Shown piece by piece: positions 33,532 to 45,662 of a DNA stretch of 64,000 nt. Under the pieces are notes generated by a model. The model did not search any database. It was not told where the DNA came from and worked only from the letters and a program-made list of their open reading frames with translations. Numbering within the stretch: position 1 is the stretch's first letter; each line of letters begins with the position of its first letter. The DNA comes from Chenopodium formosanum (lineage: Eukaryota > Streptophyta > Magnoliopsida > Caryophyllales > Amaranthaceae): the NCBI GenBank assembly GCA_024500155.1, contig CM044856.1:52142303-52206302 (forward strand), written 5' to 3'. The translations under genes were made by a program, and so were the position numbers.

Positions 33532-34975
33532 TGGAGTAGGTCGTTGAATCACTACCCTAATCAAATTAATTATTTATAAACCTGGACCTTCTCTAAACTA
33601 GTTAGCGGCAAGTATAGGGTCGAACCATGAGGAAGCACACAAGTTAAACATCAAATCCACTAATTCAAGTGTAGATGGGATAATATTTTTGTTGGTTTCT
33701 TTGATTAAGGAAACTAAAGAAATAAAGAAAGAAAGATAAAAAGGATTAAACCAACAATAAACAACGCTAGGGTTACAGGGGTGTCTAACATGATCAAACA
33801 AAGATGGATAACGATGATTATCATGAAGAACATGCCATAGAATGCTAATTTCTACTCAAACAACTCACTTTCATGCAATTGTTTAAGCAAATCAATGAGT
33901 TAAGTCTTATCCTAATTGAGATCACTTTCATGCATCCAAATTAGTCACTAAAAATGGCAAGAGATTAAGAGTGCACAATAGATAAAACTCTACTTAAATA
34001 ATTCATTTTCATGTAATCATTAAAGTAAAAGTGATCTTAATCTAATTCAAATCACTCTCATGCATTTAAATTAGGGAACATCAAATAATGTGCTACTAGT
34101 AATCTTAAGCTACCAAAAATCATAACTTTCATCAATTTATGGCATGAGTTCAATCAAATCATAATCAATCATCAATATTAACACATGTTTTTCACCCCCT
34201 TCCCCTAGCTAAAAACATAGCCTAGGGAAGAGAACTAACCATCATAACAAAACTAAACAAGGATTCAATAAGCACAAAACTAAAACTTATTGAAAACAAA
34301 TAAAAACAATTCCAACAAGTTTAACTAAAGAGATAGAAAAATGAAAAATATCAAAGCAAATAAATCAAACTAAAAGAAAGGATTAGAGATTAATAAAGAG
34401 GAACTTAATTAAAGATGAAAACTTGAAACTTTTACTTTGGATTGAAATAACCTTGACCAAATGTTGAATACAATGAAGAAACTTGAAGAATAAGCTACTT
34501 TCTCTCTAAAATACTAGGTCTAATGTTGATTGAAAATAAGATGATTACAAAATTCAATAAGAAGGCTTTTTATATGCATCTACAAACCGGAAATAAAAAC
34601 CCAAGGAGAGGCATCTCTCTTATTGCGGCTTCCTCTCATGAAAGGGTACGACTTTGTCTAGCCCATAAGGCAATGCCCGCGGCCTGTGGTGCCACACCCG
34701 TGGGTCGAAGGTGGAGAGGCCTCTCCTCATAGGCCTCTCCATATGAGGAGAGGCCGCGGCCTGGGAACAAGGGAAAAGCCAGCCTCGAAGTAGCGCGCCC
34801 GCGGGTCAGTGAGGAGAGACCTCTTCCAAGGTGCGGCTAGGCATCTACTGAAAAATTCGTGTAATTGAAGAGCAACACCCTACGCCCGCGGTCCTTGGTT
34901 CCCGCCTGCGGCTCCTTGCATTGCTTCCACCTTATCCTTGAGGTTTAAATGGCTCTTTGCATTGCTTCCACCTTC
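33532..34975 (-). mobile_element. Athila-type LTR fragment (minus strand), copy 1
   Basis: The left part (AAGTATAGGGTCGAACCATGAGG, read on the plus strand) corresponds to the end of an Athila-type LTR, as in the LTR at 56660 (AAGTAGGGTCGAATCCACAG). It is followed by AT-rich sequence and a GC-rich block (34610-34920) with CCCGCGG and AGGCCTCTCC motifs. The right side is cut by a copia insertion. Limits are approximate, and a 69-residue open frame at 34523 is not convincing. Confidence 0.6.
34718..34755. repeat. Hairpin with 14-bp arms in the LTR fragment
   Basis: GGCCTCTCCTCATA is followed, after ten bases, by TATGAGGAGAGGCC. It is conserved exactly in duplication copy 2 at 45405-45442. It could form a stable stem in the LTR transcript. 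Confidence 0.75.
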
Positions 34976-35462
34976 TGCTCACATTTTTCACTCATCAAAC
35001 ACTTAATTACAAAAGAGTTTTATTATTCTTACATTTTCCATCAAACTCAAATTATAATCCAAGAAAACAATAACAATAATTTCTACTCCTTAACGATAAA
35101 TACAAAAATTAGTATTATTACACCTTCACTTATGTTACCATTTTACCGACACGATGCGCGCGATGGCTCAACTAGTTATATAATAATCTTTGCTATAAAA
35201 CTTGTTATACAACGTATATTAAGATATGTACATTTTTAAATTTATACATCACTTAATTAAAGAATTATGTTAAAATTAATCACAAAGTCTCCAAAATATT
35301 AACTATATTTCTCATTTATTTTCACAGTTACGATACAAATATATAAAAAGTAATAGGATTAACATAACCCTAACATTCCACAATATCCTAGCATATTTTA
35401 CTCTAATATATTTACCAAAATATTATCTTAACACATCACAATAATATCCTAGGTTATCTCCA
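34976..35462 (-). repeat. Probable 3' LTR of a Ty1/copia element, copy 1
   Basis: On the minus strand GAGGGGGGTAT, a polypurine tract, is followed by TGGAGATAACC, the likely LTR start at 35462. The other end near TGCTCAC (34976) is tentative. AT-rich. It is nested in the Athila-type LTR fragment. Confidence 0.5.
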
Positions 35463-35930
35463 ATACCCCCCTCAAATTGGAGCACATGGGTCACAAAACA
35501 CCAACTTGCAGAGTAAGAAATGAAACTCCCAAAACCTTGGTAAAAACATCGACCAACTGAACTATTGTGGACACATAGGAAGGTTCGATAGTGCCTGTTG
35601 TATTAATCGTATCTCTCACAGAATGACACTTAGTTTCAATATTCTTTGTTCGTTAATGAAAAACAGGATTCTAAGAATTATATAACACCGACTGACCGTC
35701 ACAATACAGGTGCATGCCACTCTTATGTTTCACATCTAAGTCTTCTAGAAGCTACTATAGCCACTTTAATTTGTTGGTCATTGCTGCCAACGAACGATAT
35801 TTTCCTTCTATAGAGGAATGCAAAACATTATGTTGCTTCTTAATTTTCTATGACACTAATCATTGGGATGCCATGTAGCATGTTGTTATAAGATATCTGA
35901 AGAAGAATAAATCAAACGCCTTATAAGACG
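35463..35930 (-). pseudogene. Ty1/copia RNase H remnant, copy 1
   Basis: Minus-strand reading gives EGKYRSLAAMTNKLKWL, YCDGQSVLYNS, NPVF.RTKNIETKCHSVRD and STIVQLVDVFTKVLG. These match the copia RNase H end (YCDNQSALHIASNPVFHERTKHI, then TKxLG). Several stops are present (for example after YNS). This is the 3' end of a pol gene next to its LTR; the rest of the element is missing. Confidence 0.85.
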
Positions 35931-36001
35931 TCGATACCTCTCCACATCGATCTTCACCATCCGCCAGAGCTAGCCTGTGGTTTTTCTCCATGGGAAAGTA
36001 T

Positions 36002-36367
36002 TGTTGGGGTTTGGTAAGTCCAACTTACCGCGGAATTGACCCGACCCAAAGAACCACTCGCAATTAATGAAACCATAGAGCATAACCAATAAACATAAAA
36101 GGATAAAATCGAAATTTACCTTTGACGTGTGCTTCACCCGACCTAATAGGCTCTTACTTGAAAGCTTTAGCTCCGAAAATACCGAGCCTTCAACGGTATC
36201 CACCCACAAAGGACGAACACCAACTTTTAGGTCCGCTACCTTGGAGTTAGCAAGGTCCGACCAAAACCCGAGTGATTAAATGAGTTCGAAGGTTTTCACA
36301 ATGGTGATGCCTTTTTCAACACTCACTCAAGTGATTTTCCCAATACCCCAACTTGGGTATTTATAGG
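36002..36367 (-). repeat. Partial LTR with TATA box, split by the Athila element, copy 1
   Basis: On the minus strand it ends CAAACCCCAACA and is preceded by CCTATAAATACCC (36367-36355), an LTR-type TATA box. The transcript-like region contains AAAGGTAAATTT, donor-like. A 79-residue minus open frame lies inside. The rest of the LTR should lie beyond the plus-strand Athila element that starts at 36368. AGTAT at 35997-36001 may be its target duplication. Family unknown. Confidence 0.5.
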
Positions 36368-37802
36368 TGATGAGTGTCATTTATGGCACTCATTTGGCTT
36401 CTTTTAGGATGAATTTCATGCTATTTTATAGCTCTTTCCTTTAGTTTTCCTTAGTTTTGTTCTTTATTTCTTTAGTTTGTGCTTTCCTTAGTTAGTTTTC
36501 TGTCTTTGTGCATTTCTTTGTTTATTTGGTCTTTTTCCCTTTCATTTGCTTGTATTTTTTGTGTATTTTCAGGTTATGATCGTGTTCCGAGGATTCCCAA
36601 GTCTTCCTCTCATATTTCTCATCATTTTAGATGCCTCTTGCTTGTCATTTGGAGCTCAAGTTTGAAGGAACTCAAGGAGCAAGTTCATGAGATCGGTGCA
36701 TGCATGCGGTGGGGGAATTATCTTTGGCATGAACCCACCAAAATGGCCATTTCAAGACTGCCTACCTTAGTGTTCATCATCATCACCGTAGGCATCGTTC
36801 GAAGTGAACCTACATTAAAGCATGTGTGAATATGCTTGGCACTCATAGGAAGTAGGAATTGACATAATAGGATTAGGGACAAGGAAAGTAGGGAGCCGCC
36901 AACAAGTTTTTAAGGAACTTGTAAACCGTTCACGGATCATAAAAGGCAACCACGATAAAGGGACAACGAAGGCAACAACGATTGACCCGTGAAGGTTACA
37001 CCCCATTCATAATCCATGAGAATACTAACTCCATATGGTTCGGAACCACGAAAGGAGGATCGGGGATGATGGTACGAAGTGAGTCATGGAGTCACATTCG
37101 CCCGTATTGGCCTCTACTCGATTCTTATAGTGAAAAGTGATTCATGCGATCTCAAAGGCATACAAACAAAAAGTCAATTTGCTCCAACCTATTATTAAGC
37201 TAAATTGGTTGAATATTAATGCAACACATTATTCTAAAATATCCTGATCACTTGAATTAAATAACAAGATTAAAAAGGAACCTAAAACGGTTGTCCAAAT
37301 TATCTTATTAGGCGTGATTTTCAATTACATATTCCCTTTAAACATGCAATATAGTGATCATAATAACAAGAGAATAAACATTAATATTGGAAGCAATTTA
37401 ACTATAATATCATTAGTCAAATCAAATATAAAATAACCTAATCATGATGCTAGCAATATTAAAATAAAATAAGAGTAATTAAATTAATTAATTACTCACA
37501 TTCCGCACGTTCCTTTAAATTGCTACATCATGAATAAACTGTTAGTAACTTCAATAAAAATAAATAAAAAGGAAATTAAATTAAATTAAATAAAAAGTAG
37601 AGTTAATTTGGTCCAAACCCTAAGTTCATTCTACCTATCACGCCTTGGTTAAAGTATAGAACTTCAGGTATTGTATGGACTCCTTGGAGTGCTTAAAGGA
37701 ACAAATAGTGAAAGAATGGGGAGGCTAGTGTTTAGGCTAAAGAGGGAGAAGAGAATTATTTGATGATCAAGATTGTTGATGATTCAAAAAGGGTTTATTT
37801 GA

Positions 37803-37817
37803 CCTCTATTTATAGGG
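37803..37817 (-). promoter_or_regulatory. TATA box in the Tat LTR
   Basis: The minus strand reads CCCTATAAATAGAGG, a canonical plant TATA box within the 2-kb LTR. The copy-2 equivalent is near 48493-48507. Confidence 0.6.
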
Positions 37818-39039
37818 AAAAAAGAGGGTTGAAGAATCAAGAAAAAGATAAGAATTCGAATCGGAAAAAACTCTTGCGATAGACAGCCGTTTTTGCGGTT
37901 TTTTTTTTATCATATCTTTTGATCCAGAAATTGGAATAAGATGAATAAGATATAGTTGGAAAGCTCTTGAAGTTTAATTTCTAACCCAATTATAATCAGA
38001 TCAAAATATTTTATATAACAAAAGATATAGCTGAAATAGTGAGACGGTATCAGTTTTGGATAGAGTTTGACATTTTATTCATATCTTTTCCGTTATAGCT
38101 CAAAATTGATATTATAATATATCATTGGAAAGATAATTTCAAGGGCTATCCAACCATATAAAATTTGGATAAAATATATGAGGCACGAAATTTATATCTA
38201 TCTATCTTTGAACGTCTTTCAATTCGGATAGAATTAGGACTTTAAAAAAAAAGGAGTTTTATTCAATTTCAAACTATTTAATCTTATCTTTTCAAAAAGG
38301 ATAATTAAGATCTTTTAGAAACTTATAGAAGCTTCTAATTAATTCTAATTGTTTTAGGATTGGGATTAAATCATTTGGACCCTCCACATGATCGTTGGGT
38401 CGTAGGTAAGGTGGGCTTAGGTTCGGTTTGGGCTCGGTTAATATTTTTGGCCATAACTTATTCGTTATAACTCGGATTTGGGCTTATAATATATCGTTGG
38501 AAATCTCTTTTCGAGCCCCATTCAACTATTTAATCATTGGACTCATATAATAGACCAAAATAAACTGGATCATACGTTTTTTTAAAAAGGACACAAAATG
38601 AATGATTTTAAAGGACACGAAATGAATTATTTTGGGTTTAAAGGCACGAAAAGAGGAAAATAAGTTATGGTTTGGGGAAATGGGCTAGGAATTGGGTTGG
38701 TTTATGAAATGGAAATATGGATTTAAGCACTCCAAAAATTAAATACTCAACCCGACCAATAATGGCGGTGAAAGGTTGTTCATCATCGGGTTTGGTTTTG
38801 GGGAGACATTTTTGGTGTCTACAGAAGCCCCCACTTTGACTGAGTTTGTAGAAACGTTAGTGTCAAAAACGATAGTCAAAGTAGTCAATAGGGACAAAGA
38901 ATGATTTAAGACGTTATGCGATCCTAAATCATTCTGTATACGCCGATACTTGCAGAAAAATGTTAGTTCTACAGATAAAAGAGTAAAGGGGTAGAATGCG
39001 TATCTGACACCAGTGTATCGGTGACAAATGAGTTTGGTA

Positions 39040-39460
39040 GCTTCCTATGCTTGAAGGAAACCACCGGATGACGTATGTTGAAATGCTTTCCATGCTTGAG
39101 GAAAGCCGATAGATGAGTTTGGTAGCTTTCTAAGCCTGAAGAAACCTACCGGATGACACTTTCCATGCTTGAGGAAAGTCGACGTATGAATTTGGTGTCA
39201 TTCTATGCTTGAAGAATTCCATCGATAATGCCTTCCATGCTTGAGAAAAGCCGACTACTTGGAGGTTTCCTATACTTGAAGAAAAATCCACCGATAACGC
39301 TTTCCATGCTTGAGGAAAGCCGACTTGGCGGTTTTCTATGCTTGAAGAAAAATCCACCGATAACGCTTTCCATGCTTGAGGAAAGCCGACTTGGCGGTTT
39401 TCTATGCTTGAAGAAATCCACCGGATAATACTTTCCATGCTTGAGGAAAGTCGACAGATG
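39040..39460. repeat. 66-bp tandem repeats in the Tat 3' region, copy 1
   Basis: Units of 66 bp made of two similar halves (TTTCCATGCTTGAGGAAAGC and TTTCTATGCTTGAAGAAA, then TCCACCG). The start CGACTTGGCGG is at 39321 and 39387. The period is a multiple of three, so long open frames result on both strands (the 200-residue minus frames at 39130-39835). They have no known domain and I treat them as repeat by-products. Confidence 0.85.
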
Positions 39461-39514
39461 ATGAGATTGCAAATCTCTGTGTATCGAGAACCTTGCGTCA
39501 TGAAATGATGGTGG

Positions 39515-39745
39515 TTCGATTTTCCCCGAACGTGGGCTGAAGATGGTCTGCTTCTCCCCGAATGTGGGCTGTAGATGGTTCGCTTGTCCCCGGACGTGGG
39601 CTGTAGATGGTCCGCTTGTCCCCGGACGTGGGCTGTAGATGGTCCGCTTGTCCCCGGACGTGGGCTGTAGATGGTCCGCTTGTCCCCGAACGTGGGCTGG
39701 TTGTAAATGGTCCGCTTGTCCCCAGACGTGGGCTGTAAATGAGAC
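39515..39745. repeat. 32-bp tandem repeats in the Tat 3' region, copy 1
   Basis: GATGGTCCGCTTGTCCCCGG-type units repeat every 32 bp, about seven times. Because 32 is not a multiple of three, the array is open in several frames. Copy 2 has one unit fewer (about 50203-50400), which explains almost all of the 33-bp length difference between the duplication copies. Confidence 0.9.
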
Positions 39746-40761
39746 CTGCAAAAATAAATTTGCCAATGGACTCGCATATATTGTGATTGACTTGACCACT
39801 AACTCTACCAAGTTTGACTTGATTTGACATGACATGTATATGACTTGTGATTGTGTGTGTCTTGAGTGAGTGTGTGCACTGACACAAGCAATTAAAAATG
39901 CAAAAGCAAAAGACTTCTGTCATTTTGTGCTTAGCAAAAGACTTTAAGAAAAAAGGAGTTTTATTCAATTTCAAACTATTTAATCTTATCTTTTCAAAAA
40001 GGATAATTAAGATCTTTTAGAAACTTATAGAAGCTTCTAATTAATTCTAATTGGTTTAGGATTGGGATTAAATCATTTGGACCCTCCACATGATCATTGG
40101 GTCGTAGGTAAGGTGGGCTTAGGTTCGGTTTGGGCTCGGTTAATATTTTGGTCATAACTTATTCGTTATAACTCGGATTTGGGCTTATAATATATCGTTG
40201 GAAAGCTCTTTTCAAGACCCATCCAACTATTTAATCATTGGACTCATATAATGGACCAAAATAAACTGGATCATACGTTTTTATAAAAAGGACACGAAAT
40301 GAATGATTTTAAAGGACACGAAATGAATTATTTTGGGTTTAAAGGCACGAAAAGAGGAAAATAAGTTATGGTTTGGGGAAATGGGCCAGTAATTGGGTTG
40401 GTTTATGAAATGGAAATATGGATTTAAGTACTCCAAAAATTAAATACTCAACCCGACCAATAATGGCGGTGAAAGGTTGTGCATCATCGGGTTTGGTTTT
40501 GGGGAGACATTTTTAGGTGTCTACAATCACCAAGACGAGCGCGCGAGGATGAGCTAGGACGAAGAAGATGATTGTTCCCCTGATTTTAGGTGCGGGCGCG
40601 CATGAGAGTGGTGCGGCCGCGCACCTGGTTGGAGCGGGCGCGCCTGCCTAGGTCCTCTTTCCGTACCCATTTTCCCGCGATCGCGCCTCTCTCATGATGC
40701 GACCGCACCTTCTGAGGTTTATTTTGGGGCGATCTAACTAACTCTTCTTTTGTATCTTTCC

Positions 40762-40770
40762 TTTATATAG
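40762..40770 (+). promoter_or_regulatory. TATA box of the Athila 5' LTR, copy 1
   Basis: TTTATATAG lies about 975 bp before the LTR end and is followed by a leader. It is the best TATA candidate on the plus strand of this LTR. The copy-2 equivalent is near 51416-51424. Confidence 0.45.
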
Positions 40771-41748
40771 TCTTTCCTTCTACTTTTAGGGGGAGGAGGA
40801 TGAGGAGAGAATTGAATTAGATCATAATAAAAGTGATTTTAGAGAGAGAAACTCTAGGTTTTTAGAGAGAGAAATTCATGGTGGATTGTTGATGATTGAA
40901 GATTTCTTCATTTCCTTTGATTTTTGATCAGGTTTGTAAAGATTCCTTTTCTTTAATTCAATCTATGTTTGATCTTTAGTTTGATTTAATTTTTTTTGTT
41001 GATTGTTCTAGTTTGATAGAAGTTTGATTGATTTGTGTTTGATTTTAGCTTGTTTGAATTGATCATGATGAATTTGTTGCTTAGTGTTGTTTTGATCTTA
41101 ATTTCAATGTCTAGTGAGTAGATTGCTTGCTAGGGTAATGGTGAAGCATGTATGAGTAATGGATTAATGCTAATTGGGAAAAATTGATGGATTTGATGAT
41201 GTGATTAAATTGGTTGATGATCATGTGCATGTGTGTGATTAATTAAAGAGTAGCTAACTTTGATTGTTGCACTAGATTGCATTGTAAGTTCACATTGATA
41301 CGGACCATTGATTTGTGGCTTGTATTTAACGATTGAGGTGTCTTGTGACGTTCCTAGCTAGAGTTTATCGTAGTTGACGCTAGTTAGACCTCTAGGAAAA
41401 TAGCTTTATACGCTCTTTTAGTTGCATGATTGGTCACATTGCTTGAATTAGTCACTTTGATCTCCCAATTAGTTGAATCCGTTACGATTACATGTGGATC
41501 CTATTCCTAACGTTTTACATACTTGATTTCAATTCGTTGTTTAGTCATTCTTGTCCAAGTTTACATACCTACACCCTACCATTTCAGAGTAGCTTGACTT
41601 AGGCAATAGATAATCGCCCATCGTTCCTATGTGGTTCAACCCTCAACTTACCATTATACTTGTAAAAGGGTGTGTTAAGAGATTACAAATTTTGTTTGGC
41701 ATAGGGTAGGGGTTAGTTTCAACGACCTAGTTTCGACCCTTGACAAAA

Positions 41749-41766
41749 TGGCGCCGTTGCCGGGGA
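41749..41766 (+). other. Primer-binding site of the Athila element, copy 1
   Basis: TGGCGCCGTTGCCGGGGA starts three bases after the LTR end (TTGACA, AAA). This sequence is the usual Athila/Tat primer site matching a tRNA-Asp 3' end. Confidence 0.9.
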
Positions 41767-41893
41767 ACGGTGTTGTGATTGTGTATTGTTGTTGAGTCTA
41801 TTCCATCTTATTCAAAAATACAAAAATATTTTTCTTCTTTCTTTTAGACTACACTTATAGCCGCGTTACTAACAATTTCTTTTGATTTTTTGC

Positions 41894-43084
41894 ATGCATA
41901 GTAGAACTCGTGATAGGTCCTTAGTTCCTTTGGATCCAAAAATTGAAAGAACTCTTTCACGAAGAAGGATAGCCAACCGATCTTTGAGCCTAAGTTCCTC
42001 AAGTGAAGAAGAGTTTTAGGAAAAAGAAGAGAAAGGCATGGGAGAGAATCCAAGAGTAGTTTTGAAGGAGTTGGGAATTCCCGGTGCTTATAGGTTTGAG
42101 ATCAGCATTGCTCCACCTACAACACCGGCGAACGATTTTGAAATAAGACGGGGCATGATTACTTTGATAGAACGGAGTCAATTTAGTGGAGCCAAGAGTG
42201 AGAGCCCGTTGAATCACCTAAAGGAATTAGAGAAGTATTGTAATACTATCAAGTTGAACGACATTTTTCAAGAGTTTATTCAGCTAAAGTTTTTTCCCTT
42301 TTCCCTTATTGGTCGTGCCTTAGAGTGGTTGGATAAGGATATTAAGCCCAATTCCCTTAGGATATGGGATGAAGTCACAAAGGCTTTCTTTTCTCGCTTT
42401 TACCCACAAAAGAAGGTGACGGAGGCTAGAGCCTTAGTCCAAGGATTCAAACAAAGGCCTAATGAGAATCTCTATGAAGCATGGGAGAGGTACAAGGAGT
42501 ACCAAAGAGAGTGCCCACATCATGGAATACCTACCTATCAAGTGATACAAATTTTCTATGGAGGCTTGAGTGCCCAAGGCAAGTCATGCCTAGATGGAGG
42601 AGCCGGAGGTCCTATAATGAATAGGACGGAAGAAGAGGTAGTTGACATAATTGAGGATGTGGTGAGATACTATAGAGATTGGCAAGAAGGAGATAGGGAG
42701 TCTACGAGCAAGAGTGGCTCGACGGTTTATTTGGTGGATCATCTCAACGCGATTAACAACTTGTCCTCCCAAATTTTAAATATAGGGAAGGAAATGACAT
42801 CTATCAAAACCAAGCTTGAGAGTTTTTCTAAGAATTCATCGAGTCTTCCTTCCCAATCCATAGGGAGAGGTACACTTCTAACTCTTCTCCTTCTACTTCC
42901 AATAACATACCAAGTGGTTGTCTATTTTGTGATTCTTGTGGATCTTATGATCATGATTCTTCCATGTGTTCTGAAACTTTTTTTGATGGATGTGATGATG
43001 TTTAAAAAAATGAATGTGAACATGTAAAATTTGTGTCTAATGCCAATGGTGGTCAAAGGTTTGATGAACCTAAGAATTTTGGCA
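41894..43084 (+). pseudogene. Athila gag, truncated, copy 1
   Basis: Starts at ATG 41894 (MHSRTRDRSLVPLDP, ERTLSRRRIANRSLSL) and meets an in-frame TAG at 42017-42019. It then stays open in the same frame from 42038 with FFPFSLIGRALEWLDKD, FFSRFYPQKK and NENLYEAWERYKEYQRECP, the Athila gag core. After about 42860 the frame must shift by one to read the zinc-knuckle-like CLFCDSCGSYDHDSSMC. The gene is cut at 43084 by the duplication joint. The early TAG and the shift are also in copy 2, so they are older than the duplication. Confidence 0.9.
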
Positions 43085-44218
43085 ATAAATTAGCTTGGTA
43101 GAAAGGTATGCTACTCAGCCATTGTTCATAAATACTGTTTTTTGATCCAATATTTGTTCTTTTTAACTGTTCCTGTCTATCTCAGCCATTGTCGATGGTG
43201 TATAGCTTAAATGTACATATATATGCATGTCTAATCTAAGTTATATTATGCTTATTTTCTAATAAGTACCAATAGAAAGTGAGCTTCACTCCATTACTAT
43301 TATTTTAGTAGCTTAGATTGATCATGATTATTTTATTCATCATAACCTTAATTTAATTTCTATATAAATTATAAGAAAATTCTTGATTCACTTTAAATTT
43401 TGCTTAATAATGTTTTGGAATGATGCAAATTCATGATTAAAGGTCATAAAGTGAGTTTATTTTCAATGAATTTATACTCAAGCTTCCTGAGTACATACAT
43501 TGTAATGCGTTGATTTTCACTGAAATCAAATTTTCAATATGTGTAGCAGGGAAATGGTGGTGTTAATTTGCTTGTTTTATTTGATGTTGCAGGTTGATGA
43601 TCATGTTAGTCTAAAACAATATTGGGGATTTGAAGCCACTGAAGGATACCGACCACACAAATGTTGCTCGGTGTCAGGATGTGAAATCAAAACCAATTAA
43701 GCAAGATGAATTTTAATGTGTAATAGAGGATATTGCTTTTTATTAGTAATCAAAGGTACCTTTTATTTTCACAAGCCTTCATTGATGTATACAATTTTTT
43801 AAAGGTGAGAAAATTCGTTGATGTAATGTATTTAGGAGTGAGAAAATTCTTTGAAAGTGAACATATTATTTAAAGATGAGCAAATTATTTACGGGTGAGC
43901 AATTTATTTAGGAGTGAGTTAATTTGTATATGATATTTAAAGATGGGCATACTATTTTACAGTGAGGTAATTGTATATGACATTTCAGGGGTGAGAAAAT
44001 TATTTAAAGGTGAGTGATTTTATATGATATTTAGGATTTAATACGTTCTGTAAGGATAGGAAAATACATTAGGGGTGAGTAATTTTAGTTATTTTGTATT
44101 GTTTTTAGGGTTTAATACATTCTATAAGGATAAGAAAATACTTTAGGGGTGAGTAACTTTTATAGTGGTGAGGTATATGTATATAATATGAATAATAACA
44201 TTTCTATACAGATCACGG

Positions 44219-45662
44219 TGGAGTAGGTCGTTGAATCACTACCCTAATCAAACTAATTATTTATAAACCTGGACCTTCTCTAAACTAGTTAGCGGCAAGT
44301 ATAGGGTCGAACCATGAGGAAGCACACAAGTTAAACATCAAATCCACTAATTCAAGTGTAGATGGGATAATATTTTTGTTGGTTTCTTTGATTAAGGAAA
44401 CTAAAGCAATAAAGAAAGAAAGATAAAAAGGATTAAACCAACAATAAACAACGCTAGGGGTACAGGGGTGTCAAACATGATCAAACAAAGATGGATAACG
44501 ATGATTATCATGAAGAACATGCCATAGAATGCTAATTTCTACTCAAACAACTCACTTTCATGCAATTGTTTAAGCAAATCAATGAGTTAAGTCTTATCCT
44601 AATTGAGATCACTTTCATGCATCCAAATTAGTCACTAAAAATGGCAAGAGATTAAGAGTTCACAATAGATAAAACTCTACTTAAATAATTCATTTTCATG
44701 CAATCATTAAAGTAAAAGTGATCTTAATCTAATTCAAATCACTCTCATGCATTTAAATTAGGGAACATCAAATAATGTGCTACTAATAATCTTAAGCTAC
44801 CAAAAATCATAACTTTCATCAATTTATGGCATGAGTTCAATCAAATCATAATCAATCATCAATATTAACACATGTTTTTCACCCCCTTCCCCTAGCTAAA
44901 AACATAGCCTAGGGAAGAGAACTAACTATCATAACAAAACTAAACAAGGATTCAATAAGCACAAAACTAAAACTTATTGAAAACAAATAAAAACAATTCC
45001 AACAAGTTTAACTAAAGAGATAGAAAAATAAAAAATATCAAAGCAAATAAATCAAACTAAAAGAAAGGATTAGAGATTAATAAAGAGGAACTTAATTAAA
45101 TATGAAAACTTGAAACTTTTACTTTGGATTGAAATAACCTTGACCAAATGTTGAATACAATGAAGAAACTTGAAGAATAAGCTACTTTCTCTCTAAAATA
45201 CTAGGTCTAATGTTGATTGAAAATAAGATGATTACAAAATTCAATAAGAAGGCTTTTTATATGCATCTACAAACCGGAAATAAAAACCCAAGGAGAGGCA
45301 TCTCTCTTATTGCGGCTTCCTCTCATGAAAGGGTACGACTTCGTCTAGCCCAGAAGGCAATGCCCGCGGCCTGTGGTGCCACACCCGTGGGTCAAAGGTG
45401 GAGAGGCCTCTCCTCATAGGCCTCTCCATATGAGGAGAGGCCGCGGCCTGGGAACAAGGGAAAAGCCAGCCTCGAAGTAGCGCGCCCGCGGGTTAGTGAG
45501 GAGAGACCTCTTCCAAGGTGCGGCTAGGCATCTACTGAAAAATTCGTGTAATTGAAGAGCAACACCCTACGCCCGCGGTCCTTGGTTCCCGCCTGCGGCT
45601 CCTTGCATTGCTTCCACCTTATCCTTGAGGTTTAAATGGCTCTTTGCATTGCTTCCACCTTC
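44219..45662 (-). mobile_element. Athila-type LTR fragment, copy 2
   Basis: Same content as 33532-34975, including the hairpin at 45405-45442 and the CCCGCGG block. A few substitutions are seen (for example GGTCAAAGG for GGTCGAAGG). Confidence 0.6.

Larger units (their letters stand above)
36787..40525 (-). mobile_element. Collapsed Tat-type element, copy 1
   Basis: ATCAC at 36782-36786 and 40526-40530 is the 5-bp target duplication. The left LTR (36787-38823, 2.0 kb) ends GGTGTCTACA. It is followed by GAAGCCCCCACTTTGACT, the complement of the purine tract next to a TGTAGACACC LTR start, a layout typical of Tat/Ogre elements. The right LTR is only a 575-bp piece (about 39951-40525) with the same end. 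All coding regions and most of the 5' LTR are gone. Both joints begin with GACTTTAA, so an 8-base homology deletion is likely. The left LTR starts CGTAG where TGTAG is expected. Confidence 0.8.
32398..43084. repeat. Tandem duplication copy 1 (10.7 kb)
   Basis: This segment and 43085-53738 are near-identical and directly adjacent. 32401 aligns with 43088 (offset 10687) and the offset falls to 10654 past a repeat-number difference near 39600. At the junction the Athila gag sequence ending GAATTTTGGCAAT runs straight into ATAAATTAGCTTGG, the start of the unit. ATA is shared by both breakpoints. By eye the copies differ by roughly one percent. The unit holds host DNA plus a nest of retroelements, listed separately. 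Confidence 0.97.
36368..43084 (+). mobile_element. Athila-type Ty3/gypsy element, 5' part, duplication copy 1
   Basis: The 5' LTR runs from TGATGAGTGTC to ACCCTTGACA (36368-41745) with a Tat element inserted (36787-40525). Then follow the PBS (41749), leader and gag. The element stops at 43084, where the tandem duplication begins its second copy. The full continuation into protease is only found after copy 2. ATAGG at 36363-36367 is the likely left target duplication; the right one is outside the window or lost. Confidence 0.85.

Noticed and set aside
34523..35239. Short open frames (69 and 96 residues) in the LTR fragment and copia LTR
   Set aside because: They occur identically in both duplication copies simply because of the duplication and match nothing.
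39130..39835. Overlapping 158-215 residue minus-strand frames (and the 265-residue frame at 49849-50646) with repeated Pro/Arg motifs
   Set aside because: They are translations of the 32-bp and 66-bp tandem arrays in different frames. Between the copies their lengths vary with repeat number, so they are not proteins under selection.
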